NCBI RefSeq assembly: GCF_018413525.1
Contig: NZ_JAHCDD010000013.1
Span: forward strand, 27,537 to 91,536
DNA: 64,000 bases
Direction of reading: 5' to 3'
Origin: Acidovorax sp. CCYZU-2555
Lineage (GTDB): Bacteria > Pseudomonadota > Gammaproteobacteria > Burkholderiales > Burkholderiaceae_C
In this document: positions 23,802-31,547 of the stretch, one piece after another
Position numbering within the stretch: position 1 is the first letter of the stretch
Layout of the letters: each line of letters starts with the position of its first letter
Position numbers and translations under genes: made by a program
The notes under the pieces: generated by a model
Seen by the model: only the letters and a program-made list of their open reading frames with translations
Databases searched by the model: none
What the model was told of the DNA's origin: nothing

Positions 23802-24719
23802 ATGATTAAAGATATTCCCACTGTAGCGGAATTTGATTCCGCCGCAAAAGCCCAGTTCGATTTTGCCTGGGATATCGCTATTTCATTTTTGTTAAGCTTG
23901 GAAGAAGCGCGCGGCTATGCTGGGGTCGAAGAGGAGGATGAAAAGGCCTTCTGGGAAGCAGCACGTCAGAGAGTAATGACAGCGCTAATCGTTACCCAGC
24001 AAGGAGTTGAACTTGCATTAAAGGGTAGAATTGTTGCAGTTAGTCCCTTTCTTCTCATTGCTGGAAGTCCTTCAGATTGGCCTAAGGATAGCACCGGAGC
24101 GGGAATAAGCTTTTCTGATTTTAGAGCAATTGATGCTCAAGATTTAATTAAAGTTCATGATGCTGTTCATGAGGAAAAGCTGAATTCTGAATTTTCTGTT
24201 CTATTTGATAGTCTCAGAAAGTTGCGTAATAAGGCGATGCATACGGTAGATAGAAATATTAATGTCTCCGTGAAGGAGGTCTTGGTAAATATTATCGAGT
24301 TTCACAAGAATTTATATGGTGATGCAAGCTGGGTTGAGACAAGGCGGGATTTTCTTTATAACTCAGCGGCCGCACGGGTATTTTTCGACACTGAACATGT
24401 CGAGGCTTTGGTTGTTAGAGAGTTTTCGGCTGTATTTAAGTTCTTGGAGCCTGCGCAAGCACTTAAGTTTTTTAATGTTAATAAACGAAGTCGCCTCTAT
24501 ATCTGCCCTGAGTGTAAGCATGAGGCTGATAGGTTTGATTTTTTTGAGACTAGATATGCCGTCTTAAGACCAAATGAGCCCAATTCTGAAAGTTTATTCT
24601 GTTTTGTCTGTGATTCGTTGCACAGTGTCGTGCGAGAAGACTGTTGCCAAGGCGGTTGTCCAGGCAATGTATTAAGCCTTGAATATGATATTTGTTGCAC
24701 ATGCGGGGAAGACCAATAA
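23802..24719 (+). CDS. RX4H (HEPN-like) protein with zinc-ribbon C-terminus
   Basis: This 305-aa protein contains R142-N-K-A-M-H147 inside a helical block, an RX4H signature typical of HEPN ribonucleases. The last 75 residues are cysteine-rich: C235-P-E-C238, C267-F-V-C270, C281/C282-x3-C286 and C298-C299-T-C301, probably two zinc ribbons. I chose ATG 23802; a TTG at 23760 would add 14 residues. TGTAAT at 23786-23791, 10 bases before the ATG, and lack of a Shine-Dalgarno sequence hint at a near-leaderless transcript. It is as AT-rich as its DUF2971 neighbour. A defence or toxin role is inferred. Confidence 0.65.
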   Translation: MIKDIPTVAEFDSAAKAQFDFAWDIAISFLLSLEEARGYAGVEEEDEKAFWEAARQRVMTALIVTQQGVELALKGRIVAVSPFLLIAGSPSDWPKDSTGAGISFSDFRAIDAQDLIKVHDAVHEEKLNSEFSVLFDSLRKLRNKAMHTVDRNINVSVKEVLVNIIEFHKNLYGDASWVETRRDFLYNSAAARVFFDTEHVEALVVREFSAVFKFLEPAQALKFFNVNKRSRLYICPECKHEADRFDFFETRYAVLRPNEPNSESLFCFVCDSLHSVVREDCCQGGCPGNVLSLEYDICCTCGEDQ

Positions 24720-24859
24720 ACGAGATCCTAATGAAATATTAATTTCAAATCCATGCTCCCAAAGTATAGAATTAAGCTGGCTTCCAGCCAGCCCAAAGTT
24801 AAAGACTGCTTTGGATCAGTCGCTTGCGTGGAGCGATGCGGCTGAATAGCCCCATGTGG

Positions 24860-25057
24860 CTAAAACGGTGCCGGAGACCGCACGACTTCGACTGACCCCT
24901 CTCCAAAGTAGATGCACTTTCCTCGGGCGTCGCGCACCGTGAAGGTGCCGGGGAACACTTCTAACACGGTGTAGTCGGTAGGCCGCCCTTGAAGAATTCG
25001 CTCTTCTCGCTGGCGAGTGCGATGTGGGATGTAAAGCAGAGTGGGGTGCATCGGCAT
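24860..25057 (-). CDS. Small SOS-linked hypothetical protein, copy 1
   Basis: This 65-aa protein ends Y-T-V-L-E-V-F-P-G-T-F-T-V-R-D-A-R-G and V-E-V-V-R-S-P-A-P-F. A clear paralogue lies at 30706-30936. The gene begins five bases past the end of the umuC remnant on the same strand, so it probably was the distal gene of a umuDC-type operon. No domain is recognised. Its promoter is presumably lost with the umuC deletion. Confidence 0.6.
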   Translation of the reverse strand: MPMHPTLLYIPHRTRQREERILQGRPTDYTVLEVFPGTFTVRDARGKCIYFGEGSVEVVRSPAPF

Positions 25058-25061
25058 GGCG

Positions 25062-25484
25062 TCAAGCTCGGGCAGTGGGTAGTTCCGACCACTCGGTGGT
25101 GTATCGCGGGGTGCGACGCTCTTGCCTCATGCTCCAGTCTTGGTTCGCGTGCGTCTGGCCGGTGCTGGCCACATGCACCGTTCCTTTGCCGTAGCGCGCG
25201 TTGAGGCCATCCAGTGCCGACATCAGCGGACCAAGATCGCGCTCCAGCGGATCTTCAAATGCCAGTTCGTCCTGATGTATATCCGGCCCGACCAAGTCCA
25301 TCAAGATCACGCCTGCCTTGATCAGATTGAAGCCGGGCAGGTAGATGGCGCGCATGCCTGCAGCGGCAGCTTCGACAAGCAAGCGTGTGTCCGCGGTCGG
25401 GCGCACCAGCGGCACCACAATCGAGCGGCTGAAGCGCGGACCTTCTCTGTGCGGTGAGGAAAGGGCGAAGACCTGAACCAATGG
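25062..25484 (-). pseudogene. umuC C-terminal remnant (DNA polymerase V subunit)
   Basis: About 140 residues match the C-terminal part of UmuC: S-P-H-R-E-G-P-R-F-S-R-S, P-T-A-D-T-R-L-L-V-E-A-A, L-I-K-A-G-V-I-L-M-D-L and the closing R-Y-T-T-E-W-S-E-L-P-T-A-R-A. UmuC is an SOS-induced error-prone polymerase. The N-terminal 280 or so residues, including all catalytic acidic residues, are absent; upstream the sequence changes directly to an SRAP fragment on the other strand. The remnant cannot act as a polymerase. Confidence 0.8.
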
Positions 25485-25565
25485 CTGGCCGGCACCATTG
25501 CAGAAGCGGCTGAGCTATTGCTTCTTGCACTAGGCGAGCTGTTCGATACATGGCCTGTGGGCTGA
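25467..25565 (+). pseudogene. SRAP (YedK/HMCES) C-terminal scrap
   Basis: The frame from GAA 25467 to TGA 25563-25565 reads E-D-L-N-Q-W-L-A-G-T-I-A-E-A-A-E-L-L, closely matching the C-terminus of the intact SRAP protein at 27727-28395 (E-D-V-D-Q-W-L-G-G-T-I-A-E-A-S-E-L-L). The rest of this copy is missing. It abuts and slightly overlaps the umuC remnant on the opposite strand, marking a deletion that removed the 5' parts of both genes. Confidence 0.75.
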
Positions 25566-25687
25566 TCATTTATCGCCAATATTTGACCTTCACCTCTCCC
25601 GTTGTTTTCACAGACTGCACCAACGCGCATCCGGAGCCAGAAGATATGATCTGTAACAAAGCGGCGTTACTCCGCCAGGAGATCAGT

Positions 25688-27436
25688 ATGGGGATACGCA
25701 TACGAAGTGCAGCCTTGGCCTTGGTGATGGGTGTTTGCGCGGCCTTGTTGGCAGGGTGTTCGGCCTCCGGTAGGCATGCAAACTCGCCGCAGGACGAAAC
25801 GTACGCTCAGGGTGTCCCGCGCGCCGGTTTCTTGGTTTCAGAGGTCGCCTTATGCGACGGGGCCGGCTCTGACTTGGCGCGATGCCGCCAGGATATTGGA
25901 TTCGTCGGCCTAGCAATCTCGGGCGGAGGTTCGCGTGCGGCCAACTACTCGGCGGCAGTGATGCGCGAGCTGGACCGGCTGGGAATATTGCAGCACGTCA
26001 CAACGATTTCCAGCGTTTCGGGCGGTTCGTTGACGGCCGCTTACTATGCCAGCCGCAGCAACAGCGATTTACGATTGCGTCATCCGCAGCAGTTCTGGGA
26101 TGCTGCCCGGGATGACCTGTCCAAAGATTTTCGCTCCGCTTTCATAGGTAAATTGCTGCGCCCTGACAACTTCGTTGCTTCCCTGCTGGGCCCGGTGGGG
26201 CGAAGTGATCTGATGGCCCAGGTGTTCGACGAGCAAATCTTTCGCGGCCTGCGCTATGGCGATCTCGGCCGCATGGGGCCCGGCCTTATCGTCAACGCGA
26301 CGGCCATCAACGACCTGCACGGAGTGTTGGACAAAAGCCGCTGCACCAACCGGCGCTCCTATGCGCAGTCTATCCGTTGGGAGAGCGTGTCTTTCACCCA
26401 GACGTTCTTCAATGAATGCCTGCACTCCAACTTGGGTGCTTATCCTCTGTCCCACGCAGTGGCGGCTTCTGCGGCGTTTCCGGGTCTGTTCAGCTCGGTG
26501 CCATTGGCGCGTTTCGGCCTCAATGAAAGGGCTGACAGGTTTGTCGCGCAGGAATATTTGCACGTCATCGACGGCGGCTCGTCGGACAACCTGGGCATCG
26601 ACGGTCTTTTGAGCGCCTGGGCGGCTCGCTCGCGCAATCCTGATGAAGTGCCGATCGGGCAGTGCTTGATCATCGCGGTTGATGCCTTTGCCTCGGGCGA
26701 GATCGACCTGCGCAACCTTCAGCCCGACGCCCGTAGCGCTGTGGACCGCCTAGTCGACACAAATTTCCTAGACTCCATTGATGCCATGCTGAGCCGTCGC
26801 CGTCTAGAGACTCTTCGCAGCCTGGGATTGCCGTCTCCGCAGACGTCGATAGATAAGCGGCTTCGTATCCGTGATTTCCCCATTGCCGGCCAGTTCTTCG
26901 AGGCTAGCGACCGGGAAAGGGTGGTAGAGGTGAATCCGTTTGTTGTGCTGGGCAATGATCCTTACTCCAGCCAGCAATCGAAGAAAGCGCGTTGCATGGT
27001 TTGGTACATTGGAATCGATTCGCTACAGGAATTGGTTGCACCGGATTGGGAATTTAGGGAGGAGCCCGGCCTTCCGTACCAAATGGACCGTGACGATGAA
27101 GCTTACGAAGCCGCGGTCGACGTTCACTTCACCACCGCCGAAGCATACAACCGCACGGCCCTGTGGCAATTGGCCAGCCGAGTCCAGACCGATTTCAATC
27201 TGGTGGGACCAAAACACTGCAGCGCCAAGACACTCAGCGAGGTACTGTGGGCGGCGGGCAGCCATTCTGTTAATGCTGACGTGAAATCAAGGCGAAAGGT
27301 TTGCGGCTGGTTCGCCAAAGCGGGTTTGCCCACCGCTCAGAATTGCGCAACACCAGTCGCTTCGCCAGCAAAGCGTTTGCCCATCAGTTATCGCGCGCAC
27401 CCCAACAGCGGATACTCGGTGGAATGCGAGCAATGA
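25688..27436 (+). CDS. Patatin-like phospholipase lipoprotein
   Basis: This 582-aa protein starts at ATG 25688 behind AGGAGATCAGT. A lipoprotein signal ends LLAGC (Cys24). The patatin core shows the oxyanion motif GGGSRA (79-84), the nucleophile in S-S-V-S-G-G-S (Ser111) and the partner Asp in V-I-D-G-G-S-S-D-N (Asp295). Such enzymes hydrolyse membrane phospholipids; here the lipid anchor suggests the periplasmic face of an outer or inner membrane. Whether it belongs with the SRAP and RT genes downstream or is independent is open. The 290 bases after it carry no gene that I can support. Confidence 0.82.
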   Translation: MGIRIRSAALALVMGVCAALLAGCSASGRHANSPQDETYAQGVPRAGFLVSEVALCDGAGSDLARCRQDIGFVGLAISGGGSRAANYSAAVMRELDRLGILQHVTTISSVSGGSLTAAYYASRSNSDLRLRHPQQFWDAARDDLSKDFRSAFIGKLLRPDNFVASLLGPVGRSDLMAQVFDEQIFRGLRYGDLGRMGPGLIVNATAINDLHGVLDKSRCTNRRSYAQSIRWESVSFTQTFFNECLHSNLGAYPLSHAVAASAAFPGLFSSVPLARFGLNERADRFVAQEYLHVIDGGSSDNLGIDGLLSAWAARSRNPDEVPIGQCLIIAVDAFASGEIDLRNLQPDARSAVDRLVDTNFLDSIDAMLSRRRLETLRSLGLPSPQTSIDKRLRIRDFPIAGQFFEASDRERVVEVNPFVVLGNDPYSSQQSKKARCMVWYIGIDSLQELVAPDWEFREEPGLPYQMDRDDEAYEAAVDVHFTTAEAYNRTALWQLASRVQTDFNLVGPKHCSAKTLSEVLWAAGSHSVNADVKSRRKVCGWFAKAGLPTAQNCATPVASPAKRLPISYRAHPNSGYSVECEQ

Positions 27437-27726
27437 GGCCAAGTGACACATTTAAGTGACACTACCAGGGCAACCCAGGGTATTGACAGGCACTGGCTGA
27501 TTTTTTTGGCGTGCTGCTACCCCTCGTTGCCCCCAATTACCGGCCCAAGAGGGTTCGAATGCCTCGATGCATGTCGCGCGGCCGAGGTCAGAACATCGCC
27601 TGCGATCGCGGGACCTTGACGCGCTGCGCTTTGCAAGACTTTCACCACAGGAAAACTGCAAGCACTCATCAACTCGCGCCATGGCAAGGGGTTGATTGAT
27701 TCCGGGAAATGGTGTGCACTCGCTCC

Positions 27727-28395
27727 ATGTGCAATAGATACGTCTCCCCTACGGAAACCGACATCGAACGGTTTTGGCATATTGGCCGCGCTAACCAGCC
27801 TCGCTGGTGGCGTGAGCAGCACGTCGAGATTTTCCCCAGGGCACAAGGCCCGTTTATCCGGCGCGCGGTAGACGACTCTGGCTATAGCCGGGAAGGCGCG
27901 TCCGGCCGTTGGGGCTTGGTGGCGGGCGAGTGGAGCCTGAAATACGCCACCAACAACGCGCGCAGCGAGGAGCTGGCGAGCAAGGCCAGTTTCAAGAGAC
28001 CCTGGGCAAAGGGGCAGCGCTGCATCATCCCTGCCGTCTCCTTCGATGAGCCAAATTGGGAGTCGGGACGCAACCAATGGTGGAGGTTTGCGCGGGCTGA
28101 TGGTGGACTGTGGGGGCTCGCGGGGCTGTGGAACCGGTGGGCCGATCCGAAGACCGGCGAGATTTTCGAGTCGTACACCGTGCTGACAATCAACGCTGAC
28201 GACCACCCCTTGATGAGGCGCATGCACAAGCCCGATCCTAAGCTGCCCGCGGATCAGCAGGACAAGCGGAGCGTGATCGCAATTGAGCGCGAAGACGTCG
28301 ATCAATGGCTTGGGGGGACCATTGCCGAAGCCTCTGAACTGCTGCGTCTTGCGCCCGTTGAGGTATTCGACGCCGGGCATGTGGCTGGCCGCTGA
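27727..28395 (+). CDS. SRAP-domain protein (YedK/HMCES family)
   Basis: This 222-aa protein shields abasic sites in single-stranded DNA by forming a thiazolidine crosslink through Cys2. I set the start at ATG 27727, because only this start gives M-C-N-R-Y with the catalytic Cys at position 2; an in-frame start at 27709 would bury it. Other family residues are Asn77 in N-N-A-R-S-E, Glu108 in S-F-D-E-P-N-W and a His in the 160-167 region. It belongs to the SOS-associated peptidase-like group. A scrap of a second copy lies at 25467. Confidence 0.85.
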   Translation: MCNRYVSPTETDIERFWHIGRANQPRWWREQHVEIFPRAQGPFIRRAVDDSGYSREGASGRWGLVAGEWSLKYATNNARSEELASKASFKRPWAKGQRCIIPAVSFDEPNWESGRNQWWRFARADGGLWGLAGLWNRWADPKTGEIFESYTVLTINADDHPLMRRMHKPDPKLPADQQDKRSVIAIEREDVDQWLGGTIAEASELLRLAPVEVFDAGHVAGR

Positions 28396-28512
28396 GGGCA
28401 AGAAAGCGACATCCAGTTTGCAGCCACAGAGCAGTCATTGCTTCACAATTCAGGCCTCGAGCCAGCCTGCGAAGCACGGCACCAAGAAGTGCTGGAGCAT
28501 GCGGATCCGTCA

Positions 28513-28529
28513 GTCAATCGCGAATTGAC
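28513..28529. promoter_or_regulatory. Inverted repeat upstream of the reverse transcriptase gene
   Basis: GTCAAT-CGCGA-ATTGAC is a perfect six-base inverted repeat 36 bases before the RT ATG. It could be an operator or a small hairpin in the leader. No standard -35/-10 pair with correct spacing is visible around it. Confidence 0.35.
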
Positions 28530-28564
28530 GCGAAACAAACATAATCCCGAAAGACGCATCTCTG

Positions 28565-30478
28565 ATGGATAGAATAGAAAGACTACTCCGACTGGGCTAC
28601 CTGCCCTCTCAGTTGCCGCCCGCATTCGGAACCACCGACGTCGCCGTCCACCACGCAGCTCTCTATTCCGCATGGATCGCGCTGGCTCCGAAAAACGCGA
28701 AAGCCCGCAAGTCAAAATCCGAATTGTTCAGCGTAGCGCGAGCTGGCCATCAGCGTCGGGCGACCAGTCTGCCCAACCCCATTGCCCAAACTTACCTCAG
28801 CAAGGCAATTGTCGACAACTGGGCTAGCATGATCGGCCAATTTAGGCGGTCGAAATTAAGTGCGAGTCATCCTAGATTTCGTCGTGATTCCAGCCGCGCC
28901 GCTAGTTTGCCCGCAATGCAAACCCTTTACGAGCGTAGGCTGTTGCAGGGAGCGGGCTACCGATTCGTGCTTCGTACAGACATTTCGCGTTTTTTCCCCA
29001 CCATTTACACGCATTCAATACCATGGGCCCTTCACGGCAAGGCGCTAGCAAAGAAGAACAGATCCATCACGCCAAAGTTCTTCGGGAACCTCCTTGATCA
29101 AGCGGTTCGTCAAGGTCAGGATGAACAGACGTTCGGGCTCCCGATTGGCCCTGACACCTCGCACATTATTGCTGAATGCATCGCTACCTCGATCGATATC
29201 GAGTTGACCAAGAGGCTTGGTGTTCGTCCCGCTGGCTTCCGCTATGTGGATGATTACTACCTTTTTTTTGAATCGTATGATTCTGCAAAGAAGGCGCTCG
29301 CGCACCTTGTTCTCTGTCTGAAAGATTTTGAGCTTCAAATCAACTTTGAGAAGACGAAGGTGTGTCGAATCGAAGAATTAGAAGAGGATTCTTGGACTCA
29401 TGCGCTTAGAAGCTTTGACATTGCAGCAACCGGTCAGCGCCAACGCTCTGACGTCAATCATTTCTTCGAATTAGCCCGTGATCTTGCGAAGCGCCACACA
29501 AGTGACGGTGTGATGGCTTACGCTCTGAGGCGCGTCGGCTCAGTCATTATCCGAAAGGAAAATTGGGACTCGTTTGAAGCACAACTGTGCATGACTGCAG
29601 CTGCGCATCCAGTGACGCTTCAAGCATTCACGCGTCTTCTCTCTACGTATTCTGGCCTAGGCTTTCCCATTGGAAAACAGCGTCTATCACGCCTAGTGAA
29701 TTCGCTCATCGAAGAGCATGCGCCCCTCGAGCACCATAGTGAGGTGGCGTGGTGCCTGTGGCTTTGTAAAGAGCTTTCGTTAACTTTGACGTCCGTCAAC
29801 GTAGATATCGTTGTCGCAATGAATTCTTCAGTTTGCGTCTTGATCCTTTTGGATCTTGGTGATGCCGGATTACTGCTCAAAGCGCCATCTATCGCGCGAT
29901 TCAGGCTGCTTGAGGACGCCGATGCGCTATGGGATGACCTTTGGATGCTGAGCTACGAGGCTGGGGTGCGAGGTTGGGGTGGTCTCTCCGAAATTCATGT
30001 AAGGGCGGATCCGCATTTTGAGGAAATGCGAAAGCGCAACGTGCGCTTTTACGACCCTGCTGCCTCGATCGCACCATTGTTTACGCCAAAACCCAACGCG
30101 TTGAAGCAGCACAATTTCAAAACGATCGCCGAGCTATTCAGTTTAGACAATCTCGACGAGGTGTTCGAGCACGACGACGAGGAAGACATATACGGTAGTC
30201 CGTTCGAAGAGCCGGAAGACGAACCGGACGATGAGCCGGAAGACGAACCGGAAGACGAGCCGGAAGACGAGCCGGAAGACGAGCCGGAAGACGAGCCGGA
30301 AGACGAGCCGGAAGACGAGCCGGAAGACGAGCCGGAAGACGAACCGGAAGACGAGCCGGAAGACGAGCCGGAAGACGAGCCGGAAGACGAGCCGGAAGAC
30401 GAGCCGGAAGACGAACCGGACGATGAGCCGGAAGACGAACCGGACGATGAGGCGCTGCTCGAAGATAACGATCGATAG
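28565..30478 (+). CDS. Defence-type reverse transcriptase with EDEP-repeat tail
   Basis: This 637-aa protein has RT motifs: motif A R-T-D-I-S-R-F-F-P-T-I-Y (catalytic Asp139), motif B G-L-P-I-G-P-D-T-S-H (191-200), and motif C F-R-Y-V-D-D (catalytic Asp pair 229-230), then a helical C-terminal region (about 270-530). There is no maturase, thumb X or HNH domain as in group II introns, and the N-terminal G-Y-L-P-S-Q-L-P-P block and Y-T-H-S-I-P-W after motif A recall the Abi/UNKNOWN-group RTs used against phages. The last 90 residues are acidic EPED repeats, unusual for the family. The exact DRT subgroup cannot be settled by eye. Confidence 0.8.
   Translation: MDRIERLLRLGYLPSQLPPAFGTTDVAVHHAALYSAWIALAPKNAKARKSKSELFSVARAGHQRRATSLPNPIAQTYLSKAIVDNWASMIGQFRRSKLSASHPRFRRDSSRAASLPAMQTLYERRLLQGAGYRFVLRTDISRFFPTIYTHSIPWALHGKALAKKNRSITPKFFGNLLDQAVRQGQDEQTFGLPIGPDTSHIIAECIATSIDIELTKRLGVRPAGFRYVDDYYLFFESYDSAKKALAHLVLCLKDFELQINFEKTKVCRIEELEEDSWTHALRSFDIAATGQRQRSDVNHFFELARDLAKRHTSDGVMAYALRRVGSVIIRKENWDSFEAQLCMTAAAHPVTLQAFTRLLSTYSGLGFPIGKQRLSRLVNSLIEEHAPLEHHSEVAWCLWLCKELSLTLTSVNVDIVVAMNSSVCVLILLDLGDAGLLLKAPSIARFRLLEDADALWDDLWMLSYEAGVRGWGGLSEIHVRADPHFEEMRKRNVRFYDPAASIAPLFTPKPNALKQHNFKTIAELFSLDNLDEVFEHDDEEDIYGSPFEEPEDEPDDEPEDEPEDEPEDEPEDEPEDEPEDEPEDEPEDEPEDEPEDEPEDEPEDEPEDEPEDEPEDEPDDEPEDEPDDEALLEDNDR
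30209..30448 (+). repeat. Twenty 12-bp tandem repeats in the RT gene
   Basis: Units of GAGCCGGAAGAC (a few GAACCGGAAGAC or GAACCGGACGAT) are repeated 20 times without a break and in frame, coding (E-P-E/D-D)20. The inner units are almost identical, so copy number should vary by slippage; every change of whole units keeps the frame. Confidence 0.95.
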
Positions 30479-30545
30479 ATTGTGAGCATGGGAAAGTTCG
30501 TGCAAGCGCTTCCCTTCTTTGCGCGTCCCCTCTCCTGAAATGAAA

Positions 30546-30566
30546 GGCGAGGCCGTCTGCCTCGCC
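30546..30566 (+). terminator. Stable hairpin after the RT gene
   Basis: GGCGAGGC-CGTCT-GCCTCGCC is a perfect eight-base stem 68 bases after the RT stop. It lacks a T-run, so it may protect the 3' end of the transcript, act with Rho, or be part of a structured RNA rather than a classic terminator. Confidence 0.4.
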
Positions 30567-30705
30567 GATTGCAGTGAAGCGTCACCCACGCGTTCTGCTC
30601 AGTAGCCGAGTTCCGCTACAGTCTGTTTTGTTCGAAGCTGGCGGACAGCTACTGGTCGGAAGCCGTCGTCTGTGCAAGGCGAAGAAGCTGACTCGTTGTA
30701 AACGA

Positions 30706-30936
30706 CTAAAAAGGAGCTAGCGACCTCACGACCTCTACCGGACCAGGGCCGTAGTAGGTGCACCGACAGCGTGCGTCGCGCACTGTGAAGCGGCCCGGGA
30801 ACACTTCGAAGACGGTGTAGTCGGCGGGCAACCCGGGGAGTATGTACACCAGGGGCCAGTCGTAATTCGGATTCGGGGTGCGCAGGAGGGTGGGGTAGGT
30901 GTGGATCACTGCGGTTTTCCCGGGATCACCCACCAT
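30706..30936 (-). CDS. Small SOS-linked hypothetical protein, copy 2
   Basis: This 76-aa paralogue of the 24860-25057 protein shares P-A-D-Y-T-V-F-E-V-F-P-G-R-F-T-V-R-D-A-R and the end V-E-V-V-R-S-L-A-P-F. It overlaps the end of the upstream gene by about 30 bases if the first ATG is used; a later start is possible. Both are transcribed from a promoter overlapped by a LexA-like box, so it is probably induced by DNA damage. Function unknown. Confidence 0.6.
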   Translation of the reverse strand: MVGDPGKTAVIHTYPTLLRTPNPNYDWPLVYILPGLPADYTVFEVFPGRFTVRDARCRCTYYGPGPVEVVRSLAPF

Positions 30937-31214
30937 GATTGGTGAGCGCCTGGAGCGATCGTATGCTTGGACTCGACCCCCACAAGTCGGATTCCGCCTC
31001 CATCGATGGCTCGAAGCGAGCAGTGGTCAAGTTGATAGACACAGGTGTCATCGAAAGCTTCCGGGCCATGCAACATGAAGGCTTGGGGAAAGGGCGCGCG
31101 TGCCCCGGGCGTCTTGGAACGCATTCGCAGCCATCCGTACATCGGGCCATTTCTGACCTCGTGATCGGGACGTCGCTTGCCTTCGCAATAGAGAACGTAA
31201 ACGGTGCACCACAT
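30906..31214 (-). CDS. SOS-regulated hypothetical protein
   Basis: This 102-aa protein has a M-Y-G-W-L-R-M-R-S stretch, H-G-P-E-A-F-D-D and I-R-L-V-G-V-E, with no recognised domain. An overlapping frame (30926-31150) has a better ribosome site but less protein-like composition, so I prefer this frame. The predicted transcript start is within a few bases of ATG 31214, which would make the mRNA nearly leaderless; internal Met starts at 31142 or 31124 are alternatives. It heads a two-gene operon. Confidence 0.5.
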   Translation of the reverse strand: MWCTVYVLYCEGKRRPDHEVRNGPMYGWLRMRSKTPGARAPFPQAFMLHGPEAFDDTCVYQLDHCSLRAIDGGGIRLVGVESKHTIAPGAHQSWWVIPGKPQ

Positions 31215-31219
31215 GCTTA

Positions 31220-31251
31220 GACTGTATTTGCATGCAGTATTTCCTTGTCAA
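31220..31251 (-). promoter_or_regulatory. LexA-like box overlapping a promoter
   Basis: ACTGTATTTGCATGCAGTA (31221-31239) fits the LexA consensus CTGT-N8-ACAG with one core mismatch. On the - strand, a perfect -35 TTGACA (31251-31246) stands 17 bases from a weak -10 AATACA, which lies inside the box. LexA bound here would block the promoter, so the two small genes should be SOS-induced. Confidence 0.65.
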
Positions 31252-31464
31252 GCGAAAAGTGCAGCCGTGGCTGCATGTCCCCGGCAGAATGTTGTAAATG
31301 CTTACGATTCTTAAGGCCAGTGTGTCGAAATGCGGACGGCGGTTCAAGTGAGCCACACGGAATTGAATAGGCCACGTTGCCCGGAATGGTGTGGGGTGGT
31401 GCGGAGTCACGGGCTAAATCACACCGAAATCACACCGATGCCCGCAAACCCGCATGGATGCTGG

Positions 31465-31499
31465 GTCGCGCGCGGGTTCAATTCCCGCCAGCTCCACCA
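31465..31499 (+). other. ssrA (tmRNA) 3' end, integration site scar
   Basis: The stretch GCGGG-TTCAATT-CCCGC (31472-31488) followed by CAGCTCC-ACCA is the T-arm, acceptor strand and CCA of a tmRNA. The rest of ssrA is not upstream, so this is a duplicated attachment sequence left by an element that integrates into ssrA. It lies 250 bases before a P4-type integrase scar. The 533 bases from 31215 to 31748 hold this site, the LexA box and a terminator, but no gene. Confidence 0.75.
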
Positions 31500-31511
31500 C
31501 CATAACGTCCA

Positions 31512-31547
31512 AGGGCGTTCACTGACATCCAGTGAACGCCCTTTTTC
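31512..31547 (+). terminator. Strong terminator next to the ssrA scar
   Basis: AGGGCGTTCACTG (31512-31524) pairs perfectly over 13 bases with CAGTGAACGCCCT (31530-31542) around a five-base loop and continues in TTTTTCTTT. It is well placed to end a tmRNA transcript. Confidence 0.85.

Noticed and set aside
27525..27590. tRNA-like T-arm (GGTTCGAAT) after the patatin gene
   Set aside because: Only four stem pairs form, with no acceptor, anticodon arm or CCA; probably chance.
28525..28545. TTGACG and CATAAT as a promoter for the RT gene
   Set aside because: Spacing is about nine bases, too short for a sigma-70 promoter.
30049..30589. - strand frames of S-S-G or V-F-R-L repeats
   Set aside because: They are the reverse reading of the 12-bp EDEP repeats of the RT gene; any frame of such a repeat stays open.
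30926..31150. 74-aa - strand frame overlapping the 102-aa SOS gene
   Set aside because: It has a plausible ribosome site, but composition (Pro, Arg, Ser-rich, no pattern) is less protein-like than the overlapping frame. Not fully excluded.
31100..31499. A complete ssrA (tmRNA) gene
   Set aside because: Only the last 30 or so bases match; no tag-coding segment or 5' end is found upstream.
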